DNA of 64,000 bases from Pseudorhizobium endolithicum (GTDB lineage Bacteria; Pseudomonadota; Alphaproteobacteria; Rhizobiales; Rhizobiaceae), in assembly GCF_902153245.2 (NCBI RefSeq), contig NZ_CABFWF030000012.1:126501-190500 (forward strand). The letters run 5' to 3'. Below the pieces are notes generated by a model, which worked only from the letters and a program-made list of their open reading frames with translations, had not been told where the DNA came from and ran no database searches. Of the stretch, positions 1 through 8,130 are shown piece after piece; position 1 is the first letter of the stretch, and each line of letters opens with the position of its first letter. The position numbers were made by a program, and so were the translations under genes.

Positions 1-9
1 TACCTTACG

Positions 10-1071
10 TCAGCCGCGGCCCGTCACGGAAGGGCTGAAGACCATCAGGCTGAGGATTTCGAACAGTATCTGGGCACCAGCCTGCGCCGTGTTGGTCGTG
101 GCGTCGTATTGCGGAGCCACCTCCACGACATCGCCCCCGACAAGATTGATGCCCTTCAGGCCGCGAACGAGTTCGAGCACCTCGCGCGTCGTCAGCCCGC
201 CGATTTCCGGCGTCCCGGTGCCCGGTGCGAAGCTCGGGTCGAGGCTGTCTATGTCGAAGGAGAGATAGGTCGGGCCATCGCCAACGACCTGCCGTGCCTT
301 TTCGATGATCGCCGGCATCCCCATGCCGGTGACCTCTTCCGCATGGATGACGGTCATGCCGGAGGCATAGGAGAACTCCCAGATGTACTCTGCCGCACCC
401 CGGATACCGATCTGGATGGTGCGGGTGGGGTCGAGGACGCCGTCCAATACCGCATTGCGGAACGGCCCGGCATGATGGAACTTGGTATGGTCGAAGGGGC
501 CGCCGGTGTCGCAATGGGCGTCGATGTGGATCATGCCCACAGGTGCGTTCCTTCCGACGGCCTTCAGGATCGACTGGCTGATGGAATGATCCCCACCGAC
601 CGCGAGCGGAACGACACCCGCATCGACGATCTGGTTGAAGCGCTTCTCGATGTCCTCGTGACACATTTCCAGGCTGTAGCGGCTACGCAACGGAACGTCG
701 CCGATGTCGGCGACCCGCAGATCGAAGACCGGCGCCGTCTTCAGAAAGTGATTGTAGGGGCCGATCCGTTCGATCGCGCGAAGCGCCCGCGGTCCGAAGC
801 GTGAACCGTTGCGGTTCGTCACGCCGAGATCCATCGGCACGCCGGTGATGGCGACCTGGAGATTCCCGAAATCGGGATTTTCCGCCTCCACCGGCATGTG
901 CGGCGCTGAAAGGAAAGTCGGAATTCCGGCGTAAGGGGCAAGACGGGTGCCGCTCTTGGAGAAGATCTTGTCCGCGACCTTCTTGAAGTCCGGATCGTAC
1001 AGGTTGCCGCCGTGGCCCGAGCCGTATTTCTCGCGCAGCTCGCGGAGCTTGCTCTCATCCATCGCCATCAT
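10..1071 (-). CDS. speB: Agmatinase / guanidino-acid ureohydrolase
   Basis: Manganese ureohydrolase (arginase/agmatinase family) that releases urea from a guanidino compound. Visible metal-binding motifs are GGDHS at residues 159-163, DAHCDT at 184-189 and SFDIDSLDP at 271-279, supplying the usual His and Asp ligands. The 353-residue length and the N-terminal extension of about 60 residues before the core resemble bacterial guanidinobutyrases and guanidinopropionases as much as biosynthetic agmatinases, so the substrate is open. It diverges from a LysR gene, an arrangement known for gbuA/gpuA-type catabolic genes. The start is uncertain: in-frame ATGs lie at 1071, 1068 and 1062, and the AGGA just upstream is best spaced for one of the inner two. 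Confident of family, not of substrate. Confidence 0.85.
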   Translation of the reverse strand: MMAMDESKLRELREKYGSGHGGNLYDPDFKKVADKIFSKSGTRLAPYAGIPTFLSAPHMPVEAENPDFGNLQVAITGVPMDLGVTNRNGSRFGPRALRAIERIGPYNHFLKTAPVFDLRVADIGDVPLRSRYSLEMCHEDIEKRFNQIVDAGVVPLAVGGDHSISQSILKAVGRNAPVGMIHIDAHCDTGGPFDHTKFHHAGPFRNAVLDGVLDPTRTIQIGIRGAAEYIWEFSYASGMTVIHAEEVTGMGMPAIIEKARQVVGDGPTYLSFDIDSLDPSFAPGTGTPEIGGLTTREVLELVRGLKGINLVGGDVVEVAPQYDATTNTAQAGAQILFEILSLMVFSPSVTGRG

Positions 1072-1217
1072 GTCCTGTCGTTGAAGCTGGCTTGCCTAAT
1101 TTTGGTTCCCGGACGTTTTTCGCCTCTGTTTTGGGCATTATCGGCAGAACAGAGCTGGAAATGCAATTGACGTTGTTCTAGCAGATGCTGTGAGAAAAAT
1201 TCACGTCAGGCTTATGG

Positions 1218-2165
1218 ATGTCAAACCGTCTTCCCCCGCTCAATCCGTTGAAGGCCTTCGAGGCTGCCGCGCGCCTCGGCTCGGTATCGGCGGCGGCTCG
1301 TGAACTGCGGGTCACCCACGGCGCAATCAGCCATCAACTGAAAACGCTGGAGGAAGCGCTTGCGACCGCGCTCCTCGACCGCAGCGGCAAGCGGCTCAAA
1401 CTGACATCGGCCGGTGCGCTGCTTCTGCCGGCAGTGACGCAGGCATTCGGAGGGATCGCGGCTGCCACGGCCCAGATGAAGCGGCCGGCGACGTCCGGCA
1501 AGCTCGCCATCACCTGCGTACCGGCGCTCCTCTCCTTCTGGATCGTGCCACGGCTCAATTCCTTCACGGAACAGTATCCCGACGTCACGCTGACGCTGGC
1601 GGCGTCCAACGATCCGGCACACCTGCAGTCGCCCGAGGTCGACATCTGCATCCTTTACGGTGACGGGAACTGGCCGGACGTCTGGACGAGGTTGTGGAGC
1701 CATTTGCAGCTTTTCCCGATCGCCAGCCCGACGCTCCTGAACAGCCGGCCGCTTCGCTCGGTGAAGGATCTCGAAGACCATGTGCTCCTGCATGGGGACA
1801 CGGACGGGCGGGAATGGAAGACGTGGCTGGCGGCCGCCGACGGCGCGCACCTGTCTCGTTGCAGGCAGCATTTCATGGGGGACGCACGCTTCTCGACCGA
1901 GGCCGCACTGCATGGCCAAGGCATCGCGCTCGGCGACACGATCACGGCGGCGAAGATGATCGCCCAGGGGGACCTGCTCGTGCCGTTCGATCTCGGCGTG
2001 CCGGCGAACGACGCATTCTACGTCGCCTGCCGGCAGGAAATGCGTGCCGCGCCTATCGTCCGCGTCTTCATCGACTGGTTGTTTTCGTCGCTCGATGCCG
2101 ATCGGCTGCCGGAGCCGCGAAGCATGGCGAGGACCGTCCTTGCAGGCCGCATGGCAAAGTCGTGA
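1218..2165 (+). CDS. LysR-family transcriptional regulator (GcvA-like)
   Basis: LysR-type regulator of 315 residues, the usual length. The N-terminal winged helix-turn-helix is at about residues 6-65, with the recognition segment SVSAAARELRVTHGAISHQL. The periplasmic-binding-like effector domain follows from about residue 90. The opening NPLKAFEAAARLGS is typical of the GcvA/AmpR branch. It is divergent from the ureohydrolase with 146 bases between the two starts, so control of that gene together with autoregulation is the natural inference. The ligand cannot be told from the sequence. The ATG at 1218 is chosen because the ATG at 1214 is in another frame. Confidence 0.88.
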   Translation: MSNRLPPLNPLKAFEAAARLGSVSAAARELRVTHGAISHQLKTLEEALATALLDRSGKRLKLTSAGALLLPAVTQAFGGIAAATAQMKRPATSGKLAITCVPALLSFWIVPRLNSFTEQYPDVTLTLAASNDPAHLQSPEVDICILYGDGNWPDVWTRLWSHLQLFPIASPTLLNSRPLRSVKDLEDHVLLHGDTDGREWKTWLAAADGAHLSRCRQHFMGDARFSTEAALHGQGIALGDTITAAKMIAQGDLLVPFDLGVPANDAFYVACRQEMRAAPIVRVFIDWLFSSLDADRLPEPRSMARTVLAGRMAKS

Positions 2166-2220
2166 GCAGGACGTTAGTCTCTGGATGTGCGCCCGCACTG
2201 CGGCGTGAAGGAGCCTCGAC

Positions 2221-2643
2221 ATGAACGTCACTATCTACCACAATCCGGACTGCGGAACGTCGCGGAACGCGCTCGCGATGATCCGCAATTCCGGGATCGA
2301 ACCGGCCGTCATCGAATATCTGAAGATGCCTCCAAGTCGCGACCAACTGGTCGACATGATTGAGGCCGCGGGACTTTCTGTAAGGGAAGCGATCCGCCAG
2401 AACGGCACACCTTATGCCGAGCTTGGACTGGACGATCCCAGCCTCGGCGACGAACAACTCTTGGATGCCATGCTTGCGCATCCCATCCTCATCAATCGGC
2501 CGTTTGTCGTATCGCCGCTCGGCACGCGTCTTTGCCGCCCCTCCGAGGTCGTGCTGGACATCCTGCCCGACACGCACCGGGGCGCGTTTGCGAAGGAGGA
2601 TGGCGAGCCGGTTCTGGATCGGGACGGCCGGCGGATAGGCTGA
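2221..2643 (+). CDS. arsC: Arsenate reductase, glutaredoxin-coupled (ArsC)
   Basis: ArsC of the E. coli plasmid R773 type, 140 residues, which reduces arsenate to arsenite in the cytoplasm using glutathione and glutaredoxin. The catalytic cysteine is Cys11 in HNPDCGTSRN. The arginine-rich oxyanion site is the later INRPFVVSPLGTRLCRPSE segment. No arsR, arsB or acr3 lies beside it, so it stands outside a classical ars operon. It follows the LysR gene by 55 bases on the same strand. Some family members without arsenic genes nearby are annotated as YffB-like, but the CxxS-type site and length favour true ArsC. Confidence 0.9.
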   Translation: MNVTIYHNPDCGTSRNALAMIRNSGIEPAVIEYLKMPPSRDQLVDMIEAAGLSVREAIRQNGTPYAELGLDDPSLGDEQLLDAMLAHPILINRPFVVSPLGTRLCRPSEVVLDILPDTHRGAFAKEDGEPVLDRDGRRIG

Positions 2644-2668
2644 GGACGCGCCGGCCCCGAAAATCCGG

Positions 2669-2695
2669 AACGGCAGGCCCGGAGGGGCTGCCGTT
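2669..2695. terminator. Stem-loop between convergent arsC and DUF892 gene
   Basis: An 8-bp perfect stem (AACGGCAG at 2669-2676, CTGCCGTT at 2688-2695) extends by three more G-C pairs after one mismatch. It sits between the convergent stops at 2643 and 2730. There is no clear T-run on either side, so termination efficiency is uncertain. Confidence 0.45.
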
Positions 2696-2729
2696 CAGGT
2701 TATTGATCAGGCTGCCAGCACTGCAGTAT

Positions 2730-3245
2730 TCAGACCTTAGCGCTTTCGCCCGCTTCGCGCAGATTGGCGAAGCGCATGGTAACTGTGCGCAGGTTGTCGT
2801 CGAGCCATCTCGCCATGTTCTGCTCTTCCTGCAGGTTGGTCTGCAACGCAGACGTGGCGAAGGGGAAGCCTCCGAGTTCGGCCACCGTAAGGAGCGACTT
2901 GTAGGCGGCGATCTCGAAGTTTTCGAAAGCGAAGTTGGCGAAGGAGTTCTTGAGGATTTCGTCGCCCGCCATGGTATGGCCCATGGCCGCCATGGCGCCG
3001 GTAAACGAAAGAGCCATGTCCTTCATGGAGGAATGGCTTTCATCCAGTTGCTGGAGCAGTTCCTCCAGACGGGCGATCTGCCCTTCGGTTTCCCGAATGT
3101 GCTCCTCCAGCCGCCGTGCGACCTCGGGGTAGTTCTCGATCCGCGAGACCTGCGGCTTCATGATCGACAAAGCCTGGTTTTCCATCGCGTGGGCGTTCTT
3201 CAAGCCGGTCACGAAGATTTCGCGGGTTGCGCTGGTATCAGCCAT
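2730..3245 (-). CDS. Ferritin-like DUF892 family protein (YciE/YciF type)
   Basis: Four-helix-bundle ferritin-like protein of the DUF892 (YciE/YciF) family, 171 residues from the chosen start. It has the family hallmarks KNAHAMENQALSIM near the N-terminus and YPEVARRLEEHIRET, and an E-rich C-terminal helix (LQTNLQEEQNMARWL). The family is linked to stress and stationary phase, but its biochemical role is not established. The start at 3245 is preferred over 3257 because GGAG lies six bases upstream of it. A minus-strand GGAAC-N19-TT promoter lies at 3283-3308. It is paralogous to the gene at 21544-22053. Confidence 0.88.
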   Translation of the reverse strand: MADTSATREIFVTGLKNAHAMENQALSIMKPQVSRIENYPEVARRLEEHIRETEGQIARLEELLQQLDESHSSMKDMALSFTGAMAAMGHTMAGDEILKNSFANFAFENFEIAAYKSLLTVAELGGFPFATSALQTNLQEEQNMARWLDDNLRTVTMRFANLREAGESAKV

Positions 3246-3280
3246 TTCCTTCTCCATTCAAAGGTTGATGTGCCGGCACA

Positions 3281-3308
3281 GGAACCCTCGGCACAGCTGA
3301 AAGTTCCG
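3281..3308 (-). promoter_or_regulatory. EcfG/RpoE2-type promoter for the DUF892 gene
   Basis: On the minus strand GGAAC (3308-3304) is followed after 19 bases by TT (3284-3283) in a GGTT context, about 26-38 bases before the chosen start. The opposite strand also reads GGAAC (3281-3285) with TT 19 bases later (3305-3306), so the site is pseudo-palindromic and could also fire toward modB. Motif match only. Confidence 0.55.
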
Positions 3309-3384
3309 GGACGTCGATGTCCTGCGGGCCGATGGATTTTCTCATCTGGCCGGTTTATCCAGTTAGCCTTGGTTGGGGGATGGC

Positions 3385-4083
3385 GTGGACTGGTTGGTAC
3401 TGAGCGAAGAGGAATGGGTCGCAGTCCGGTTGAGCCTGAAGGTTGCAACGGTCGCGACGCTCTGCAGCCTGCCCGTGGGGATAGCCGTGGCCTATCTCCT
3501 GGCCCGCGGTCGGTTCTGGGGAAAATCGCTGGTGAACGGCATCGTGCATCTGCCGCTGATCCTGCCGCCCGTGGTCACCGGCTTCCTGCTGCTCCTCACA
3601 TTCGGGCGCCGCGGCGCGGTCGGGCAGTTCCTCTACGACTGGTTCGCAATCAGCTTCTCGTTCCGCTGGACGGGGGCCGCCTTGGCCAGTGCCATCATGG
3701 GATTTCCCCTGATGGTCCGGTCGATCCGTCTTTCGATGGAGGCAGTCGATCAGAAGCTGGAGGAGGCGGCAGGAACGCTCGGGGCCGCGCCTCTATGGGT
3801 TTTCCTCACGGTCACATTGCCCCTGACGCTGCCGGGAATAGTGGCAGGAACAATCCTGGCGTTTGCGAAGGCCATGGGAGAGTTCGGCGCCACGATCACC
3901 TTCGTCTCCAATATTCCCGGAGAAACCCAGACGCTTTCAGCGGCCATCTATGTGCTGACCCAGGTTCCAGGGGGAGACGCGGGTGCATTGCGTCTTACCG
4001 TGGTCGCCATCGTCATCTCCTTTGCGGCCCTTCTCGCATCGGAATGGCTGGCGCGACTGGCCGCCCGGCGGGTGGACGCGTGA
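3385..4083 (+). CDS. modB: Molybdate ABC transporter permease ModB
   Basis: Inner-membrane permease of the molybdate importer, 232 residues from a GTG start. Five or more hydrophobic segments are visible, and the EAA-loop motif EAAGTLGAAPLWVF lies at about residues 130-143. The GTG at 3385 (MDWLVLSEEEW) is preferred to the TTG at 3373 because GGGGGA lies at 3375-3380 and the resulting N-terminus matches the family. It overlaps modC by one base (TGATG), so translation is coupled. The usual upstream modA, for the periplasmic molybdate-binding protein, is missing here. A DUF892 gene on the other strand occupies that position instead. Confidence 0.92.
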   Translation: MDWLVLSEEEWVAVRLSLKVATVATLCSLPVGIAVAYLLARGRFWGKSLVNGIVHLPLILPPVVTGFLLLLTFGRRGAVGQFLYDWFAISFSFRWTGAALASAIMGFPLMVRSIRLSMEAVDQKLEEAAGTLGAAPLWVFLTVTLPLTLPGIVAGTILAFAKAMGEFGATITFVSNIPGETQTLSAAIYVLTQVPGGDAGALRLTVVAIVISFAALLASEWLARLAARRVDA

Positions 4084-5153
4084 TGAGGCTGTTCGTCGAG
4101 GTGAGACAATCGCTCGGGGCCTTCCATCTCGATGCATCCATCGCCGCCGACGGTGGTGTGACCGCTTTGTTCGGCCGGTCGGGCTCCGGCAAGACGTCGC
4201 TGATGCGGGTCATTGCAGGACTTGCCAGACCTCAGTGGGGCCGGGTCGTCTTCGACGAGACGGTGCTGCTGGACACGGAGCGGAGCATATTCGTGCCGCC
4301 TCACAAGCGTCGCTTCGGCTATGTTTTCCAGGAGGCGCGGCTGTTCCCGCATCTGAGCGTAAGGGGAAATCTCGGATATGGCCGGTGGTTTTCACCCCCT
4401 GCACGCGACCGTGAGGATTACGACCGGGTGGTGGAGTTGCTCGGGATCGCGCCCTTGCTGGACCGTGCACCGGCCAATCTCTCGGGCGGGGAGCGCCAGC
4501 GGGTTGCCATCGGCCGCGCCCTGCTGGCCTCGCCCCAACTGCTGCTCATGGACGAGCCGCTTGCTTCGCTGGACGAGGAGCGCAAGGGGGAGATACTTCC
4601 CTATCTGGAAAGGTTGCGCAACGAAACGGATATTCCGATCGTCTATGTCAGTCATTCGGTGGCCGAGGTGGGGCGCCTTGCCGATCGGGTCGCGATCATG
4701 GCGGGCGGGCGTGTCGCCGCGATAGGAACGCCTTCCGAGGTTCTCAAGGGGAAACTGCTGTCGGCCCACGAGCGCCGGGAAAGCGGCAGCATCCTCGCCG
4801 GTATCGTCCGGTCGGTCGACGGGCAGCACGGCCTGGCTACGGTGGCCGCGGACGGCCTTCTGGTGGCCGTTTCCGATCCGGCACTTCATGAGGGGCAATC
4901 TGTCCGGCTTCACATCCCGGAGAGGGACGTGATGATCGCCACTGTCATGCCGGTCGGTCTCAGCGCCCTCAACGTCTTCGAGGGGGTCATCTCGACGCTG
5001 GAGGATGAGGGCAGCGGCGTCGTCAGAGTTTGCATCGCCAGTGGTGACGCACAGATATTCGCCCGCGTCACGGCCTTTTCCTGCGAGCGCCTGGGTCTCA
5101 TTGCGGGCCGGCCGGTCTATGCCGTCGTCAAGTCGGTGGCGCTGGCGCGCTGA
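4083..5153 (+). CDS. modC: Molybdate ABC transporter ATP-binding protein ModC
   Basis: ATPase of the molybdate importer, 356 residues. The sequence shows Walker A GRSGSGKTS, signature LSGGERQRVAIGRAL, Walker B LLLMDEPLASLD and H-loop YVSHS. A C-terminal Mop/TOBE-like molybdate-binding region runs from about residue 290 (LSALNVFEGVISTLEDEGSG). It starts one base inside the modB stop. The pair would need ModA from elsewhere. Molybdate import would serve molybdopterin enzymes such as the oxidoreductase at 7365-8027. Confidence 0.94.
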   Translation: MRLFVEVRQSLGAFHLDASIAADGGVTALFGRSGSGKTSLMRVIAGLARPQWGRVVFDETVLLDTERSIFVPPHKRRFGYVFQEARLFPHLSVRGNLGYGRWFSPPARDREDYDRVVELLGIAPLLDRAPANLSGGERQRVAIGRALLASPQLLLMDEPLASLDEERKGEILPYLERLRNETDIPIVYVSHSVAEVGRLADRVAIMAGGRVAAIGTPSEVLKGKLLSAHERRESGSILAGIVRSVDGQHGLATVAADGLLVAVSDPALHEGQSVRLHIPERDVMIATVMPVGLSALNVFEGVISTLEDEGSGVVRVCIASGDAQIFARVTAFSCERLGLIAGRPVYAVVKSVALAR

Positions 5154-5261
5154 AGGGTCCATCGGCAAATCGCAGATTAGGTTCGAGACGTGCTGGCGCA
5201 TTCCCTCCGCTTGTGCAAAATCCGTCCGGAGCTTGGTGGAGGAGCCAGGGGAGGAATGTCC

Positions 5262-6407
5262 ATGGATTTCGTGCTCGACGAAGAGCAGGCCGCCATACGG
5301 CAGATGGCGCAGGATTTCGCTGATGAGGAGATCACCCCGTTCGCTCTCGAGTGGGACCAGAACAAGCACTTTCCGGTCGACACCATTCGCAAGGCCGGAA
5401 GGCTTGGGATGGGAGGGATCTACATACGCGAGGATGTCGGTGGATCAGGTCTCGGCCGCGTCGAATCGGCACTCATCATCGAGGCGCTGGCGAGCGGATG
5501 CCCGGCGGTTGCGTCCTACATATCCATCCACAACATGTGTGCCTGGATGATCGACCGTTTCGGCAGCGACGAACAGCGCCGGCGCTGGCTGCCAGGCCTC
5601 GTTACCATGGACATGCTGTCGAGCTATTGCCTCACCGAGCCAGCATCCGGGTCCGACGCTGCGGCCCTCAAGACCAAAGCGGTGCGGGACGGCGACCACT
5701 ACGTGGTGACCGGCGAGAAACAGTTTATCTCCGGTGCCGGTGCCTCCGACCTCTACGTCATCATGGTGCGAACGGGCGAGGACGGCCCGAAGGGCATTTC
5801 CACGCTGGTCGTTCCCGCAGACACGCCCGGCCTTTCCTTTGGCGCCAACGAGCGGAAGATGGGCTGGCACGCACAGCCGACGCGCGCCGTCATTCTTGAT
5901 GGAGTACGGGTTCCGGTCGCCAACCGGCTGGGGGAGGAAGGGGACGGCTTCAGGATCGCGATGGCAGGGCTCGACGGCGGGCGGTTGAACATCGCTGCCG
6001 CTTCACTGGGCGGCGCCCAGGCCGCGTTCGACAGGGCGCTGGCCTACATGAAGGAGAGGAAGGCCTTCGGCCAGCCGCTGACCGCATTCCAGGCCCTGCA
6101 GTTTTCGCTGGCGGACATGGCAGCAAACCTCGAAATGTGCCGGACCTTCCTCTGGCGCGCCGCAACAGCCCTGGAGGCGAAGGCGGATGATGCGACGACG
6201 CTGTGCGCGATGGCCAAACGTCTGGTGACGGACCGTTGCTTCGAGGTGGCCAACAGCGCGCTGCAGTTGCATGGCGGCTACGGCTACCTCGCAGATTACG
6301 GGATCGAGAAGATCGTGCGCGACCTCAGGGTGCACCAGATTCTGGAGGGCACGAACGAGATCATGAACGTCATCGTCGCCCGCTCGATCCTCGCGCGCTC
6401 GTCCTGA
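5262..6407 (+). CDS. Acyl-CoA dehydrogenase (isobutyryl-CoA dehydrogenase-like)
   Basis: FAD-dependent acyl-CoA dehydrogenase of 381 residues. It has the substrate/FAD motifs YCLTEPASGSDAAALKTKA and KQFISGAGASDLY, and the C-terminal HQILEGTNEIMNVI segment that carries the catalytic glutamate. The nearest recognisable relatives are ACAD8-type isobutyryl-CoA dehydrogenases of valine breakdown. The adjacent mmsB, 59 bases downstream, supports that. The ATG at 5262 is chosen because GGGGAGG ends seven bases before it; the in-frame ATG at 5256 abuts the ribosome site. No mmsA or enoyl-CoA hydratase is nearby, so the pathway is only partly clustered. Confidence 0.88.
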   Translation: MDFVLDEEQAAIRQMAQDFADEEITPFALEWDQNKHFPVDTIRKAGRLGMGGIYIREDVGGSGLGRVESALIIEALASGCPAVASYISIHNMCAWMIDRFGSDEQRRRWLPGLVTMDMLSSYCLTEPASGSDAAALKTKAVRDGDHYVVTGEKQFISGAGASDLYVIMVRTGEDGPKGISTLVVPADTPGLSFGANERKMGWHAQPTRAVILDGVRVPVANRLGEEGDGFRIAMAGLDGGRLNIAAASLGGAQAAFDRALAYMKERKAFGQPLTAFQALQFSLADMAANLEMCRTFLWRAATALEAKADDATTLCAMAKRLVTDRCFEVANSALQLHGGYGYLADYGIEKIVRDLRVHQILEGTNEIMNVIVARSILARSS

Positions 6408-6466
6408 AATCATAGCAATGGCATCCGGGCGGCAACCGTAACTCCGTCCGTTCATGGGAGGAAAAC

Positions 6467-7351
6467 ATGGCAAGCAATCTCGCATTCATCGGACTGGGCA
6501 ACATGGGCGGGCCGATGGCCGCCAACCTGGTGAAAGCCGGTTACGGCGTGAAGGGTTTCGACCTCTCCCCGGAATCGTGCGAGGCGGCGACGGCCAACGG
6601 GGTCACGGTCGTTGCCGGTGCAGTGGATGCGGTGAAGGATGCGGACGTGGTGGTGACGATGCTGCCTGCGGGCAAGCATGTGATTTCCGTCTGGAAGGAA
6701 ATCACCGCTGCCGTGCAACCGGGAACGCTGCTGATCGACTGCTCGACCATCGACGTCGATAGCGCCCGGCAAGCCCATGTCCTGGCCAAGGAGGCAAGCT
6801 GCCTCTCGCTCGATGCACCGGTCTCGGGCGGTACCGGAGGTGCGGCCGCCGGTACGCTGACCTTCATGGTCGGCGGTGCTGCCGAGGCTTTTGCCCGCGG
6901 CGAGGCGGTGCTGCAGAAGATGGGCAAGAAGATCGTCCATTGCGGCGATGCCGGAGCAGGGCAGGCCGCCAAGATCTGCAACAACATGATCCTAGGCATC
7001 ACCATGGCGGGTGTCTGCGAGGCGTTCGTCCTTGGAGAGAAACTCGGGCTTTCGCATCAGGCCCTGTTCGACGTCGCCTCCACCTCTTCCGGCCAATGCT
7101 GGTCTATCAATACCTACTGCCCCGTTCCGGGGCCGGTGCCGACCTCGCCGGCCAACAACGGCTACAAGCCCGGCTTTGCCGCCGCGCTGATGCTGAAGGA
7201 CCTCAAGCTGTCGCAGGAGGCTGCCGGGGCGGCAGGCGCAACCACCGAAATGGGTGCGCATGCGGCAGACCTCTATGAGCGGTTCAGCGCACTCGGCCAC
7301 GGCGGCGACGACTTTTCGGGGCTGATCAACTTCCTGCGGGAGAAACGTTAG
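6467..7351 (+). CDS. mmsB: 3-hydroxyisobutyrate dehydrogenase
   Basis: NAD-dependent beta-hydroxyacid dehydrogenase of 294 residues that oxidises 3-hydroxyisobutyrate to methylmalonate semialdehyde. The Rossmann motif FIGLGNMGGPMAANL is at residues 7-21, the substrate motif DAPVSGGTGGA at 116-126, and the catalytic lysine is Lys169 in AGQAAKICNNM. A GGGAGG ribosome site precedes the ATG. Clustering with the isobutyryl-CoA dehydrogenase-like gene supports a role in valine catabolism. Other beta-hydroxyacid dehydrogenases (tartronate, glyoxylate) share the fold, but the sequence and context favour MmsB. Confidence 0.93.
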   Translation: MASNLAFIGLGNMGGPMAANLVKAGYGVKGFDLSPESCEAATANGVTVVAGAVDAVKDADVVVTMLPAGKHVISVWKEITAAVQPGTLLIDCSTIDVDSARQAHVLAKEASCLSLDAPVSGGTGGAAAGTLTFMVGGAAEAFARGEAVLQKMGKKIVHCGDAGAGQAAKICNNMILGITMAGVCEAFVLGEKLGLSHQALFDVASTSSGQCWSINTYCPVPGPVPTSPANNGYKPGFAAALMLKDLKLSQEAAGAAGATTEMGAHAADLYERFSALGHGGDDFSGLINFLREKR

Positions 7352-7364
7352 CAAAGGCGCCGGT

Positions 7365-8027
7365 TCAATCGTCGGAATAGCGCTCCTCCGCCCAAGGGTC
7401 GCCACGCATATGGTAGCCGTTCTGTTCCCAGAAACCTGCCCGGTCGGCCGAGAGGAATTCGATCCGATTGAGCCACTTCGCGCTCTTCCAGAAGTAGAGG
7501 TGCGGCACGACGAGCCGCACCGGGCCGCCATGCTCCAGGCTCAGCGGCTCCCCCTGCCAACGGTGGACGAGCATTGCATCCTCGGCGGCGAAATCGGACA
7601 GCAACAGGTTGGTAGTATAGCCGTCATAGCTCGTCAGCATCACGGCGGCGGCCTCCGCCTTCGGACGGACGACTTGGAGAAGATCGCGGGTGGAAACGCC
7701 GGTCCACCGGTTGTCGTAGCGCGACCAGGTGGTCACGCAGTGGATATCGGAACGGGTTTCTGCCTGCGGCAGCTCCAGAAATTCGCTCCAGTCGAAGGTG
7801 CGGGCATTGTCGACGAGACCGCTGACCTCCAGCCGCCACTGCGCAGCCGAGACCTGCGGTTGCTGGCCGAGGTCGAGCACCGGCCAGTTCTTCACCAGGT
7901 GCTGCCCCGGCGGCAGCCGTTCCGTTTCGGAGCGTGAGACCCTGCCTGTGAGAAAGCGGCCCTCATCCGCCCATTGTCGCTTTGTACGTGTGAGCTTGGT
8001 GTCCTCGGGAGTGGGCTCGTCGGCCAT
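7365..8027 (-). CDS. Sulfite-oxidase-like molybdopterin oxidoreductase
   Basis: Oxidoreductase with a sulfite-oxidase-type molybdopterin domain, 220 residues. The molybdenum-coordinating cysteine is probably Cys97 in RSDIHCVTTWSRYDNRWTG. The C-terminal GGPVRLVVPHLYFWKSAKW segment is characteristic of this family. There is no Tat signal, so it appears cytoplasmic. The start at 8027 is preceded by AAAGGACAGG at the right distance. Longer in-frame readings begin further upstream but lack a ribosome site and would overlap the divergent aminotransferase. The substrate is unknown for this small subfamily. It is convergent with mmsB, with 13 bases between them. Confidence 0.85.
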   Translation of the reverse strand: MADEPTPEDTKLTRTKRQWADEGRFLTGRVSRSETERLPPGQHLVKNWPVLDLGQQPQVSAAQWRLEVSGLVDNARTFDWSEFLELPQAETRSDIHCVTTWSRYDNRWTGVSTRDLLQVVRPKAEAAAVMLTSYDGYTTNLLLSDFAAEDAMLVHRWQGEPLSLEHGGPVRLVVPHLYFWKSAKWLNRIEFLSADRAGFWEQNGYHMRGDPWAEERYSDD

Positions 8028-8130
8028 AACCTGTCCTTTCGTGGCGATCTCGTCCTTGCCAGCGGCGATATTCTGGTAAATGAGTGGGCAGATCAAATGC
8101 CGCGCGCCGTATCGGAGCGCCATCCTTGGA

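Noticed and set aside
1085-1109. GGAAC-N19-TT on the minus strand before the ureohydrolase
   Set aside because: It would start transcription only a few bases before the coding start, and the surrounding -10 context (GCTT) is poor. Nothing about the gene suggests stress control.
1221-2231. Long open frame opposite the LysR gene
   Set aside because: Its protein is Arg/Pro-rich with no motif. The plus strand carries a clear LysR protein. GC-rich codon use opens antisense frames here and at many other genes (for example 4392-5369, 39098-41002 and 62193-63107 on the minus strand).
3281-3306. Plus-strand EcfG-type promoter for modBC
   Set aside because: The match may simply arise from the palindromic nature of the DUF892 promoter. 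The AGTT context is weak and the leader would be about 70 bases. It is not counted as a separate promoter.
2643-3373. Possible remnant of modA
   Set aside because: No signal peptide or ModA-like motif is visible on either strand. The DUF892 gene accounts for the space.
2532-4082. Upstream in-frame extension of modC that would give an 873-residue protein
   Set aside because: Only the part from 4083 has ABC-ATPase sequence. The rest covers the end of arsC, the DUF892 gene on the other strand and modB in a different frame.
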